Source: Microbacterium hydrocarbonoxydans (GTDB lineage Bacteria; Actinomycetota; Actinomycetes; Actinomycetales; Microbacteriaceae). Taken from it: a stretch of DNA of 64,000 nt. Positions 25,100 through 33,507 of this stretch are shown piece by piece. A model generated the notes under the pieces. The model was given only the letters and a program-made list of their open reading frames with translations. It did no database searches and was not told the origin of the DNA. The position numbers were made by a program, and so were the translations under genes. Each line of letters opens with the position of its first letter. Within the stretch, counting starts at the first letter, position 1. Location of the stretch: contig NZ_FNSQ01000005.1 in the NCBI RefSeq assembly GCF_900105205.1, positions 2,542,001 through 2,606,000 of the forward strand, written 5' to 3'.

Positions 25100-28000
25100 G
25101 CGCTCACCGCCGGGACGGTGTGGATGCGGCAGGGGTTGATGCGGCGCTGCGTGTCGGCGCAGTGCGACTCGACCTGCGCGGTGAAGCTCGATGCCGACAT
25201 CCCTCGTGCCGCCTCCCCCACCCTGCGGAGGAACGCCGTGCGCCCCTCGTCGTCGAGCGGATGCTGATGTGCGACGCGGTAGTCGCTCTTGGACAGGGTC
25301 TTCGAAACGATCACGAGACGCGCCCCGGCGAGCGCGTCCGCCGGCGCCCCCGGCACCAGCCCCTGCTGCACCGCGATCTGGTAGGCAGCCAGCTGGGCGT
25401 GCTCGACCACGCCCTGCTCCGATTCCGGGTCGCTCTTGCCTGTCTTGAGGTCGACCACGACGACCCGCTCTCCGGTCTCGGCACCGCCTGCGATGGGCTG
25501 CCACTTCTGGCCCCTGGCGTGCGGGTGATCTCCGGCGCCCGGCGGGTACGCCTCGATGCGGTCGATGTAGCCATGGATGATCGCCTGGTTCGCCGTGTCG
25601 TCACCGACGGGGTGGACGGACGGCACCTGATCGTCGCGGCGGGGGACGTCCACAGCGAAGCGGAACTCGACCTCGCTCGCCAGCTCCCGCCCGCCGTCGC
25701 GGCGCACGTCGCCGAGGTAGGTGTGCAGCCGGTCGATGAACGTGTCGGCCCTGCGGCGTTCTTTGCGCCCGATCCAGGCGGTCTCGAAGTCGAGCTCCGG
25801 CCAGTGCTCGGCGACGACGGCGCGCATGCGATCGAGGTCGCCGTCGGGCACCCGCTCCATCGCCTCGTGCACGATCGTACCGATGCCGGCCGTCGGCGGC
25901 ATCACGGTGTCGCCGCCCAGAGCCGAGACCGCCCAGTTGAGCCCGCATTCCTCGTACGACTCCATCTTGGACGGCGAGACCCTGGCCGCCTCGATCTCGA
26001 GGTCGCGCAGCGCCGCCTCCGTCGTAGGCGCGATCACGCCGTACCAGTCCGACGGAGCAGCCCCGGGCACCCCCTCCCGGGCCAGAACCGCGAGCTGCTC
26101 AGCGGCGTCGCGGCGAGCCGACGCGGACGGCGAGGCGGTGAGCACCCGGCGGTGACGTGCGACGAGGCCTCGGAGCGTCAGCGGATGCTCAGCCGACGCG
26201 TGCAGCTCGGGAGGCTCCGGCGTCGGCAGGAAGGCGAAGAACGGGCTCGGCGTGAGGTCGTCGTCATCGACCGCGGTGATCAGCAGACGCCGGCGCGCGC
26301 GGGAGATCGCGCGCACGAAGAGCCGCAGTTCGTCGTGCAGAGCCGCGCGACGTCGATCCAGCGCATCCGGCGCAGTGGCGTCGACTCCGGTGCGCGCGGC
26401 GAGCAGTGCGTCGGCGAGGCGCCAGGTCTGGAGCATCCCGCCTCGCGGCCGGACGTTCGGCCAGATGCCGTCCTGCACCCCGGCCACCACCACGACCTCG
26501 AACTCCGTCCCCAGCGCCGTCGCGGGTGTGAGGAGCGTCACGCGCCCCGGCCGGTCGGGACTGGAGAGGGAATCCTCCGGCACTTCGCTGTCGAGGATGT
26601 CGCGCACGAACACCTCGGGCCGCTCGTTCGGTGTCCGCTCGACGAAGCGCTTGGCGGCGCCGAACAGCGACACGAGTGCGTCGAGCGCCCGCGCCGTCTC
26701 CGCGCCGCTGGATTGCAAGGACATCTCGCGCCAGGCGACCTGGAGCCGGCGCCCGTCGACGGCCCTCGCCTGATCCCAGACGCGCCAGAGCAGGTCGTGG
26801 ATCGTCTCCCCCGCCGCCGCTCCCCCGGCGATCTCGGCGACCGTCGCGGCGAACCGCGCCGCCGTGCGCGACTCCTGCGAGTCGATCAAGGTGAAGTGGT
26901 CCGGCGCGGTCAGCGCCTGACGCAGCAGCTCGCGCGCGGGCGTGGAGCCGCCGTTCTCGAGTTCGATGTGACGCAGTCGGGCGCGGAGTCGCCGCAGTCC
27001 GATCGCGTCCATGCCTCCGAACGGGGTCCGCAGCGCTTCCTCCCACTCCTGGGGGGTGCGCTGCTCCGGCGGGGTGAGGGCCAGCCGGACGACGCCGACG
27101 ATGTCCCTGACGATCGACTCGCTGCCGAGGGGCCGCTGCACCCCCGCCGCACGCGTGGGGATCTCGCGGGCGGCGAGCTCGGACTCGAGCTGCGAGACCT
27201 GCCGGGTGTCGTGGGCGATCACGCCCATGCGATCCCAGGGGATCCCGTCGACGAGGTGCCATTCGCGCATGACGCCGGCGATGCGATCCAGCTCCTCATG
27301 GGGCGAGGGGGCGACGAAGGTGGTGACGTCGGAGGCGGCGCTCTCGTCATCCGCGTCGAGGGAGGTGGGCGCCCGTCGATGGTCGACGCGACCTGCGGCT
27401 CCGATGGCCTGGGTCACCGTCCGCGTCAGGGCGGTCAGCGCCGGAGCCTGGCGGTGCGGAGCGTCGAGGACGTGCACCTCTCCCAGTGCGGTGGCCAACT
27501 GCGCGAACAGCTCCGGACTGGCGCCGCGGAACGCGCCGGAGGAGATGTCGGGATCGCCGAAGGCGAGCACCGCGACTCCCCTCGCACGGAGCGCCTGCAC
27601 GATCGCGACACCGCCCCTGGTCAGCTCCTGCGCGTCGTCGATGAGCACGGCCTTCAGGTCGGCGAGCGGACCCAGTGCGGCAGGTTCGGCGAGCTGCAGG
27701 ATCGCGCAGGCCTCGGCGAGGAGGTCGGCCGCATCCCGATGCGAGGCCCGCGCGAGATCGAGCACCGCCCGATACTCCACGAGGAAGTCCGCCACGGCGG
27801 ACCAGGCGGCGTCGCCGGCCGCGCGCAGCTCATCCGGTCGGGCGCCGAGCTCGACGGACTCGGCCACGAACGCTCGGAGTTCCGAGCGGAAGCCCTTCGA
27901 CGCGCGGACAGACGGACTAAGCGCGTCGGGCCAGCCGATGCGACCGTCTTCGGCATCTCCGGCGAGGAGTTCGGCGATCAGGCGGTCCTGGTCCGCTCCG

Positions 28001-28323
28001 GTGAGGAGCGCAGGGGGCTCGGCGCCCGCCCTGACCATCGCTCCGCGCACCACCTGGAACGCGAAGGAGCCGAGGGACCTGGCCAGCGGGCCCGGTGTCG
28101 CCTGCCCGATCCGCACGCCGATGCGGTCGCGTAGCGAGGTCGCCGCCTGCCGGCTCGGCGTCAGGACGAGGAGCTCTTCCGGCCGCATGCCCTCGCCGTC
28201 GAGCAGGTGCACGACCCGGTCGGTCAGCGTGCGGGTCTTGCCCGTCCCCGGAGCGCCGATGATGACGCCGGATGCGGTCACCGCTGCGCCGACGACGGCC
28301 CTCTGCGCAGCATCCTCTGTCAT
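25096..28323 (-). CDS. adnA: AdnA-like UvrD/RecB-type helicase-nuclease subunit
   Basis: This protein of about 1075 residues is the partner of AdnB in the mycobacterial-type AdnAB complex, which resects DNA double-strand ends. The N-terminal motor has Walker A IGAPGTGKTRT, but motif II reads LIDDAQEL, with DD instead of DE, as expected for the weaker AdnA motor. The C-terminal RecB-family nuclease has GTIVHEAME, HGYIDRIEAY, VVDLKTGKSDP and AQLAAYQ, the complete set of metal-binding residues. The ATG at 28323 is seven bases after the -10-like TAGCGT (28331-28336) and also has GGAGG close by. In-frame GTG and ATG codons further upstream are possible but have less support. It is translated with adnB through a GTGA overlap. 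Confidence 0.93.
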   Translation of the reverse strand: MTEDAAQRAVVGAAVTASGVIIGAPGTGKTRTLTDRVVHLLDGEGMRPEELLVLTPSRQAATSLRDRIGVRIGQATPGPLARSLGSFAFQVVRGAMVRAGAEPPALLTGADQDRLIAELLAGDAEDGRIGWPDALSPSVRASKGFRSELRAFVAESVELGARPDELRAAGDAAWSAVADFLVEYRAVLDLARASHRDAADLLAEACAILQLAEPAALGPLADLKAVLIDDAQELTRGGVAIVQALRARGVAVLAFGDPDISSGAFRGASPELFAQLATALGEVHVLDAPHRQAPALTALTRTVTQAIGAAGRVDHRRAPTSLDADDESAASDVTTFVAPSPHEELDRIAGVMREWHLVDGIPWDRMGVIAHDTRQVSQLESELAAREIPTRAAGVQRPLGSESIVRDIVGVVRLALTPPEQRTPQEWEEALRTPFGGMDAIGLRRLRARLRHIELENGGSTPARELLRQALTAPDHFTLIDSQESRTAARFAATVAEIAGGAAAGETIHDLLWRVWDQARAVDGRRLQVAWREMSLQSSGAETARALDALVSLFGAAKRFVERTPNERPEVFVRDILDSEVPEDSLSSPDRPGRVTLLTPATALGTEFEVVVVAGVQDGIWPNVRPRGGMLQTWRLADALLAARTGVDATAPDALDRRRAALHDELRLFVRAISRARRRLLITAVDDDDLTPSPFFAFLPTPEPPELHASAEHPLTLRGLVARHRRVLTASPSASARRDAAEQLAVLAREGVPGAAPSDWYGVIAPTTEAALRDLEIEAARVSPSKMESYEECGLNWAVSALGGDTVMPPTAGIGTIVHEAMERVPDGDLDRMRAVVAEHWPELDFETAWIGRKERRRADTFIDRLHTYLGDVRRDGGRELASEVEFRFAVDVPRRDDQVPSVHPVGDDTANQAIIHGYIDRIEAYPPGAGDHPHARGQKWQPIAGGAETGERVVVVDLKTGKSDPESEQGVVEHAQLAAYQIAVQQGLVPGAPADALAGARLVIVSKTLSKSDYRVAHQHPLDDEGRTAFLRRVGEAARGMSASSFTAQVESHCADTQRRINPCRIHTVPAVSA

Positions 28324-28511
28324 GTCCTCCACGCTACTGCCGCGCACCGACATCGGTTCGCGGTATCGAGCGACCTCGCGCTGTGCGCTCACGGCGAAAC
28401 AGCGCCCGCGGGCGGTCCCGGCCGTCGCGGCGCCCGGTAGAGTTGGGCGCAGTCGTCGGCCCCCGCGGCCGACTCGACCACAGCAACGTCGACTGGAAAA
28501 CAGGAGTACGC

Positions 28512-28736
28512 GTGGAAATCCGCATCGGCATCATCAACACCGGCCGTGAACTCAGCTTCGAGACCGCATCGAGCGCGGACGAGGTCCGCACCCAGGTGTC
28601 CTCGGCTCTCGAGCAGAACACCTCGCACCTGAGCTTCGCCGATGTGAAGGGCAACTCGTACCTGGTTCCGACCGCGAACCTCGCCTACATCGAGCTCGGC
28701 ACCGAGGAGTCCCGTCGCGTCGGCTTCTTCGCCTGA
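28512..28736 (+). CDS. DUF3107 small protein
   Basis: This 74-residue acidic protein matches DUF3107, a small conserved actinobacterial family (the TB9.4/Rv3208A type). It begins EIRIGIINTGRELSF and ends LGTEESRRVGFF, both typical of the family. No biochemical function is known. The start is GTG at 28512 with CAGGAGTACGC in front. A -10-like TAGAGT (28438-28443) predicts a leader of about 60 bases containing a short GC-rich hairpin. It is transcribed away from adnA. The mycobacterial neighbourhood is the same, except that the TetR gene usually next to it is absent here. Confidence 0.93.
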   Translation: MEIRIGIINTGRELSFETASSADEVRTQVSSALEQNTSHLSFADVKGNSYLVPTANLAYIELGTEESRRVGFFA

Positions 28737-28743
28737 CACCGCG

Positions 28744-29031
28744 ATGTACATCCTTCTCGCACTCATCGGGGCGTGCGTGCTCGGCATCGCCGCCCACTAC
28801 CTGATCGGCGGCCGAGAGCTGCGCGGCGTGGCTGTGACCCCGGCGATCGCCACGGCCCTGGCCGCGGCGATCTACACGGGCATGCAGTGGCTGGGCGTCG
28901 GTGAGGACAGCATCTGGCTGTGGCTCGCGAGCGTGCTGGGATCCGTCCTGATCGCCGCTGCGGCGACCGTCGCGATCGTCGCGGTGCGTCGTCGGTCGGA
29001 TGCCTCCGCCAGAGCCGCCCTCGGCATCTGA
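28744..29031 (+). CDS. small three-TM membrane protein
   Basis: This 95-residue protein consists almost only of three hydrophobic segments (about 2-20, 31-50 and 57-80) and a short basic Arg-rich tail. No enzyme or transporter motif is visible. It starts at ATG 28744, seven bases after the DUF3107 stop, so the two genes very likely share one transcript. The function is unknown. Confidence 0.75.
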   Translation: MYILLALIGACVLGIAAHYLIGGRELRGVAVTPAIATALAAAIYTGMQWLGVGEDSIWLWLASVLGSVLIAAAATVAIVAVRRRSDASARAALGI

Positions 29032-29142
29032 ACGTCGTGCACGAGCGCCGCACGCTGCGCGGGATCCGCTTCAGCCTCGTGGTGCTGATGCTCGGTCTCG
29101 TGATCAGCGAGCCGTCCGCCGCAGCGACGACCCAGGCATGAC

Positions 29143-29865
29143 CTACGAGGCGAGCCCCATAGCATCCATGCGGCGCGCATGCGCGCCCATGAGCTCGGTG
29201 TAGACCAGCTCGACCCTGTCCTCGCTCATCGCCGCGAGCTCGGGCTGGCGCAACGCGGACCGGCACACCAGGATCGTGTCGCCGACCAGACGACGAGCCC
29301 ACATCGACAGGAGCGACCGCCACTCTCCGTCACCGTCGATGGTCTCCTGGATGATCGCCACGATCTCGTGACGCGCGTCGTCCTCGCTGAGGATCGCCGC
29401 GACCCGTTCGCCGGTCTCGCCATAGCTCGAGGCCAGCGCGAAGTAGAAGTCGTCGAGCATGCCGGCGGTGATGTAGACCGCGAGCAGCGTCTCCCGCGGA
29501 CGCGCGCCGATCGTCTTGCGCCGGAACGCATCGAGGTTCTCCCGGAACGGGAGCATCAGCTGGGTGGGGTCGTCGCCGCGTTCAGCGATCACGTCGACGA
29601 TCGCACGATGCTTGGTGAGGGCGGCCCCGGCGGCGCGAGACAGAGCCTCCTTCTCGGAGAGCTCCGGCGTCGCCCTGATCAGACGGGTCAGGGTCTCGAA
29701 GTAGCCGAGCTGCAGATAGGCGGCCTGACCGAGGAACCGGTTGAGCTCCGGCGCGAGCTCGGCGAAGTCCACGCGCGTCGCCGTGCCTTGATCGCCTCGG
29801 GTGCGCAACGTCAGTGTGCGCCGGGGCGTCCTTCGCTTCCAGAACCAGTTCACCACGGGGTTCAC
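29143..29865 (-). CDS. ferritin-like fold protein (MiaE/Rv3210c type)
   Basis: This protein of about 240 residues is a four-helix ferritin-like protein related to tRNA-(ms2io6A) hydroxylase MiaE and to the mycobacterial family next to rhlE. Likely metal-site elements are YLQLGYFETLTR, LTKHRAIVDVIAE, MLDDFYFALASSYGE and EDDARHEIVA, giving Glu and His ligands on successive helices. The N-terminus is basic (WFWKRRTPRR). The start is uncertain: GTG at 29865, 29856 and 29853 are all in frame, and none has a clear ribosome site. The function is unproven; tRNA modification or iron/redox chemistry are candidates. It is divergent from the DEAD-box helicase gene. Confidence 0.8.
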   Translation of the reverse strand: MNPVVNWFWKRRTPRRTLTLRTRGDQGTATRVDFAELAPELNRFLGQAAYLQLGYFETLTRLIRATPELSEKEALSRAAGAALTKHRAIVDVIAERGDDPTQLMLPFRENLDAFRRKTIGARPRETLLAVYITAGMLDDFYFALASSYGETGERVAAILSEDDARHEIVAIIQETIDGDGEWRSLLSMWARRLVGDTILVCRSALRQPELAAMSEDRVELVYTELMGAHARRMDAMGLAS

Positions 29866-30023
29866 AATACTCGGGCGACGCGTCTCTTCCTGGCCCCGCC
29901 ACCCGCTCGGGTAGGCTGGTCCCGTCCCCGCCGTCGGAGCGGGGCCCGCGCCTGTGGCACAAGAGACGGCGTGGATCCGTGAAATTGGCGATCTTCGCAG
30001 GTCGCCGGACAGGCATCTGAACA

Positions 30024-31547
30024 TTGACTACCTTCGCTGATCTCGGAGTGGATCAGGACATCGTCGACGCACTCGCCTCCAAGGGCATCGTCGACGCGTT
30101 CCCGATCCAGGAGCAGACCATCCCCCTCGGCCTTCCCGGCCAGGACATCATCGGCCAGGCCAAGACCGGCACCGGAAAGACCTTCGGCTTCGGCATCCCC
30201 GTCGTGCAGCGCCTCGGTCAGAACCCGGAGCACGGCGTCAAGGCGCTCATCGTCGTCCCCACCCGCGAGCTCGCGGTGCAGGTCTACGAGGACATCGACC
30301 TGCTGACCAGCAACCGCTCGACCAGTGTGGTCGCGATCTACGGCGGCAAGGCCTACGAGGGTCAGATCGACCAGCTCAAGGCCGGAGCACAGATCGTCGT
30401 CGGCACCCCGGGGCGTCTCATCGACCTGGCGGGTCAGCGTCTGCTCGACCTCTCGAACGCGACCGAGGTCGTGCTCGACGAGGCCGACAAGATGCTCGAC
30501 CTGGGCTTCCTCGCCGACATCGAGAAGATCTTCCAGCGCGTCCCCGCGGTGCGCCATACCCAGCTGTTCTCGGCCACGATGCCGGGGCCCATCGTCGCGC
30601 TGGCTCGTCGGTTCATGTCGAACCCGATCCACATCCGCGCGAGCGATCCCGATGAGGGACTCACTCAGGCCAACATCAAGCACCTGGTCTACCGCGCCCA
30701 CTCGCTCGACAAGGACGAGATCATCGCGCGCATCCTGCAGGCCGAGGGCCGCGGCAAGACCGTGATCTTCACCCGCACCAAGCGCGCGGCGCAGCGCCTG
30801 GTCGATGAGCTCGGCGACCGTGGCTTCAACGTCGGCGGCGTGCACGGCGACATGGGCCAGGACCAGCGCGAGCGCTCGATGGCCGCCTTCAAGGCGGGCA
30901 AGAGAGACGTTCTCGTGGCGACCGACGTCGCCGCTCGCGGCATCGACGTCGACGACGTCACCCACGTCATCAACCACACCATCCCCGACGAGGACAAGAC
31001 GTACCTGCACCGCGCCGGCCGCACCGGCCGTGCCGGCAAGACGGGGATCGCGGTGACCTTCGTCGACTGGGAGGACCTGCACAAGTGGGCCCTGATCAAT
31101 CGCGCTCTCGAGTTCGGTCAGCCGGAGCCCGTCGAGATCTACTCCTCGAGCCCCCAGCTCTACGAAGACCTCGACATCCCGGCCGGCACCAAGGGCCGCC
31201 TGGTGTCTGCGCCCAAGACGCAGTCGGTGAAGACTGAGCGTGCGCCTCGCCCCGAGCGTGCGGCGGATGCTGCCGCTGAGGGCACCGCAGAGGGCGGGAC
31301 TCGTCGCCGTCGTCGTCGTCGCGGCGGAGCGAACCCGGTCGGTTCGACGTTCGCCGAGGGGACCGCTGACGCCTCAAGCGGGGAGACGCCGTCCACTCAG
31401 ACTGCAGACCGCGCAGCTGATGGCGGTGGCACCCACGACGGCGCGGGCAAGGAGCATCACGACGGCAAGCCGGCACCGGCTCGTCGCCGTCGCCGTCGCC
31501 GCGGCGGTGCCGGCGGTACGGGCGCCGCTCCGGTCGCCGGGGCCTGA
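30024..31547 (+). CDS. rhlE: DEAD-box RNA helicase (RhlE/CsdA-like)
   Basis: This 507-residue ATP-dependent RNA helicase probably acts in ribosome assembly or mRNA turnover. The Q motif (FADLGVDQ...FPIQEQTIP), AKTGTGKT, PTRELAVQV, DEAD in LDEADKMLD, SATMP, IIFTRTK-like motif IV, VATDVAARGIDVD and HRAGRTGRAGK are all present. The C-terminus is unstructured with two arginine tracts (about 427-433 and 490-496), which probably bind RNA. Translation starts at TTG 30024, because an in-frame stop at 30018-30020 excludes anything earlier and the Q motif excludes later codons. A possible 13-codon leader peptide ends three bases before it. The last 91 bases overlap the DUF817 gene on the other strand. 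Confidence 0.93.
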   Translation: MTTFADLGVDQDIVDALASKGIVDAFPIQEQTIPLGLPGQDIIGQAKTGTGKTFGFGIPVVQRLGQNPEHGVKALIVVPTRELAVQVYEDIDLLTSNRSTSVVAIYGGKAYEGQIDQLKAGAQIVVGTPGRLIDLAGQRLLDLSNATEVVLDEADKMLDLGFLADIEKIFQRVPAVRHTQLFSATMPGPIVALARRFMSNPIHIRASDPDEGLTQANIKHLVYRAHSLDKDEIIARILQAEGRGKTVIFTRTKRAAQRLVDELGDRGFNVGGVHGDMGQDQRERSMAAFKAGKRDVLVATDVAARGIDVDDVTHVINHTIPDEDKTYLHRAGRTGRAGKTGIAVTFVDWEDLHKWALINRALEFGQPEPVEIYSSSPQLYEDLDIPAGTKGRLVSAPKTQSVKTERAPRPERAADAAAEGTAEGGTRRRRRRRGGANPVGSTFAEGTADASSGETPSTQTADRAADGGGTHDGAGKEHHDGKPAPARRRRRRRGGAGGTGAAPVAGA

Positions 31548-32470
31548 TCGACCTCGGAGGGGGCGGATGCTGCAGCAGCGGCATCCGCCCCCTCTGTCGT
31601 CCGCTCCGTGATCCGCCGGCCGGGCGTCGGTCGCCGAGGCGGATAGACCCAGGTGACCATGACGACAGAGATGATCATCAGCAGGAACCACGAGCTCAGC
31701 TTGCTCGCCGACACGGGCTGCCAGGCGATGACCTGGTCGGGGTATGCCCAGGCACCGGCCCACGTGCCGATGTTCTCGGCGAGGTAGATGAACACGGCGA
31801 CTCCGGCGAACACGAGCAGGAGCGGCACCCGGAGCGTCCGCCTCCATACCCGCGCGTGCATGATCGTCGGCGACCAGAGCAGCACGACTGCTCCGAGTAG
31901 CACCCACCGGGCATCCCACCACCAGTGATGGGTGAAGAAGTTGACGTAGATGGCCGCCGCGACGACCGTGGTGAGCCAGCGGGCCGGGTAGCGCATGAAC
32001 CCCAGGTCGAAGAGCCGGTGCACCCTGACCATGTACGACCCGACAGCGGCGTACATGAAGCCGCTGAAGAGCGGCACTCCCCCGATGCGCAGGATGCCGT
32101 CCGCGGCATACGCCCATGATCCGACATCCGTCTTGAAGAGCTCCATCGCCGTCCCGGTGAGGTGGAACATCACGACCACCCAGACCTCGCGCCCCGTCTC
32201 GAGGCGTGCCGCCAGCATCCCGATCTGGATCAGGATCGCGGTGAGGGTGAGCACGTCATTGCGCGCGACGAGCGCATCATCGGGGTACCAGAGTCGAGCT
32301 GCGACGATCGCGATCAGCAGCAGTGCGCCGAAGATGCACGCCCACGCCTGCTTGAGCACGAACACTCCGAGCTCGAGGATCCAGGCCCTGACGCCGCTCG
32401 ATGACGCGTCCCGCAACAGACGGTGGGCGATCGCATCGATGCGATGCTCCAACGGGGTGGCTCGCTGCAT
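31457..32470 (-). CDS. DUF817 family integral membrane protein
   Basis: This 337-residue protein of DUF817 (PF05675) has about eight membrane segments between residues 28 and 275 and conserved-looking histidine/tryptophan-rich stretches such as NFFTHHWWWDARW and MFHLTGTAMELFKT. No function has been established for the family. The ATG at 32470 follows a -10-like TACGGT (32478-32483) by seven bases. The last 60 residues are Ala/Pro-rich and end in seven arginines. This tail is encoded opposite the end of the DEAD-box helicase gene (overlap 31457-31547), where both strands read poly-arginine, so it is probably not functional domain sequence. Confidence 0.87.
   Translation of the reverse strand: MQRATPLEHRIDAIAHRLLRDASSSGVRAWILELGVFVLKQAWACIFGALLLIAIVAARLWYPDDALVARNDVLTLTAILIQIGMLAARLETGREVWVVVMFHLTGTAMELFKTDVGSWAYAADGILRIGGVPLFSGFMYAAVGSYMVRVHRLFDLGFMRYPARWLTTVVAAAIYVNFFTHHWWWDARWVLLGAVVLLWSPTIMHARVWRRTLRVPLLLVFAGVAVFIYLAENIGTWAGAWAYPDQVIAWQPVSASKLSSWFLLMIISVVMVTWVYPPRRPTPGRRITERTTEGADAAAAASAPSEVDQAPATGAAPVPPAPPRRRRRRRAGAGLPS
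31559..31592 (+). terminator. terminator after the DEAD-box helicase
   Basis: The arms gggggcggatgc-like 31559-31570 and gcatccgcccc-like 31581-31592 pair over 12 bp with a 10-base loop, 12 bases after the helicase stop. The hairpin lies inside the 3' coding part of the convergent DUF817 gene. Confidence 0.7.
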
Positions 32471-32533
32471 GCCTCGAACCGTATCCGAGCCCCTCGACAG
32501 CGAGCAGGGAATATCCCGACAGGACGCCCAGGA

Positions 32534-33409
32534 TCAGGGGTAGCGCGGCGTGGTACCGGTCGCCCGCTCGATGAGTCGCTGCACCATCTCGTCCGACGTC
32601 GTGTTCTCCCCGGGGAGATTCGGCTTGCCCGCGCCGTGATAGTCGCTCGAGCCCGTCACGATCAGGTCGTGCGACGCGGCGAGGGCGCGCAGCGTCCGCT
32701 TGCCCGCCTCGGTGTTCTCGCGATGGTCGATCTCGAAACCGCCGAGCCCCGCATCGATCAGCCGTTCGATGAACGGCACGGGCATCATCCGGTCACGCCC
32801 GGCCGTGACGGGATGCGCGATGATCGGCACTCCCCCGGCGCCCGTGATCAGACGCACAGCGGTCAGCGGGTCCGGCGCATAGTGCGGCTCGTAGTACCCC
32901 TCGCGCGGATGCAGGATGCCGTCGAAGGCCTCCGTGCGATCGCGGACGATCCCTCGCGCGATCAGCGCGTCGGCGATGTGGGGTCGTCCCACCGTGGCAT
33001 CCAGGGTGGTCTGGGCCAGCACGTCGTCCCAGTCCAGGTCGTAGTCTCGGCCGATGCTGCGCACGATCCGCTCGGCCCGGCCGATACGGTCGCCGCGGAT
33101 GCGGTCCGTCTCGGCGACCAGGTCGGCATCGAGGGGGTCGAACAGGTACCCCAGTACGTGGACGCTGCGCCACTCGTGCTTGGCGGAGAGCTCCATCCCG
33201 GGGATGAACGTCATGCCGCGCGCGGCGCTCGCCTCTGCGGCCTCGTCCCACCCGGTCGTGCGGTCGTGGTCGGTGAGCGCGAGGGTGCGTACCCCGTGAG
33301 CGTGGGCCTGCCGCACGACCTCGGCCGGTGACTGCGTGCCGTCCGAGTGGTTCGAGTGCATATGCAGGTCGGAGGGACCAGCGAAGCGAGGTGAGGGAGC
33401 GACGGCCAT
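32534..33409 (-). CDS. PHP-domain phosphoesterase (TrpH/YciV-like)
   Basis: This 291-residue PHP-fold metal hydrolase has DLHMHSNHSDG, LTDHDRTTG, GMELSAKHEW, IIAHPVTAG, EIDHRENT and GSSDYHGAG, which together supply the His/Asp/Glu ligands of the trinuclear metal site. The closest characterised group is YciV/RnaAM, 3',5'-nucleoside bisphosphate phosphatase and short RNA 5'-exonuclease. The ATG at 33409 lies six bases after TACGCT (33416-33421), so the message is probably leaderless. It is divergent from the EEP-family gene and downstream of no obvious operon partner. Confidence 0.91.
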   Translation of the reverse strand: MAVAPSPRFAGPSDLHMHSNHSDGTQSPAEVVRQAHAHGVRTLALTDHDRTTGWDEAAEASAARGMTFIPGMELSAKHEWRSVHVLGYLFDPLDADLVAETDRIRGDRIGRAERIVRSIGRDYDLDWDDVLAQTTLDATVGRPHIADALIARGIVRDRTEAFDGILHPREGYYEPHYAPDPLTAVRLITGAGGVPIIAHPVTAGRDRMMPVPFIERLIDAGLGGFEIDHRENTEAGKRTLRALAASHDLIVTGSSDYHGAGKPNLPGENTTSDEMVQRLIERATGTTPRYP

Positions 33410-33507
33410 CCTCCGAGCGTACCGATGGCGGCGACCGTCGGACGCGCGGCCGGACGCGCGGCGCCCGCGGCAGGGACTTCACAGAGAGGACTTCTAGGCT
33501 TGAGGGG

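Noticed and set aside
25045-28134. A continuous open frame of about 1030 codons on the plus strand, opposite adnA
   Set aside because: It is a GC-bias shadow of the adnA coding frame. The protein is Arg/Gly/His-rich with no recognisable domain, and adnA has every family motif on the other strand.
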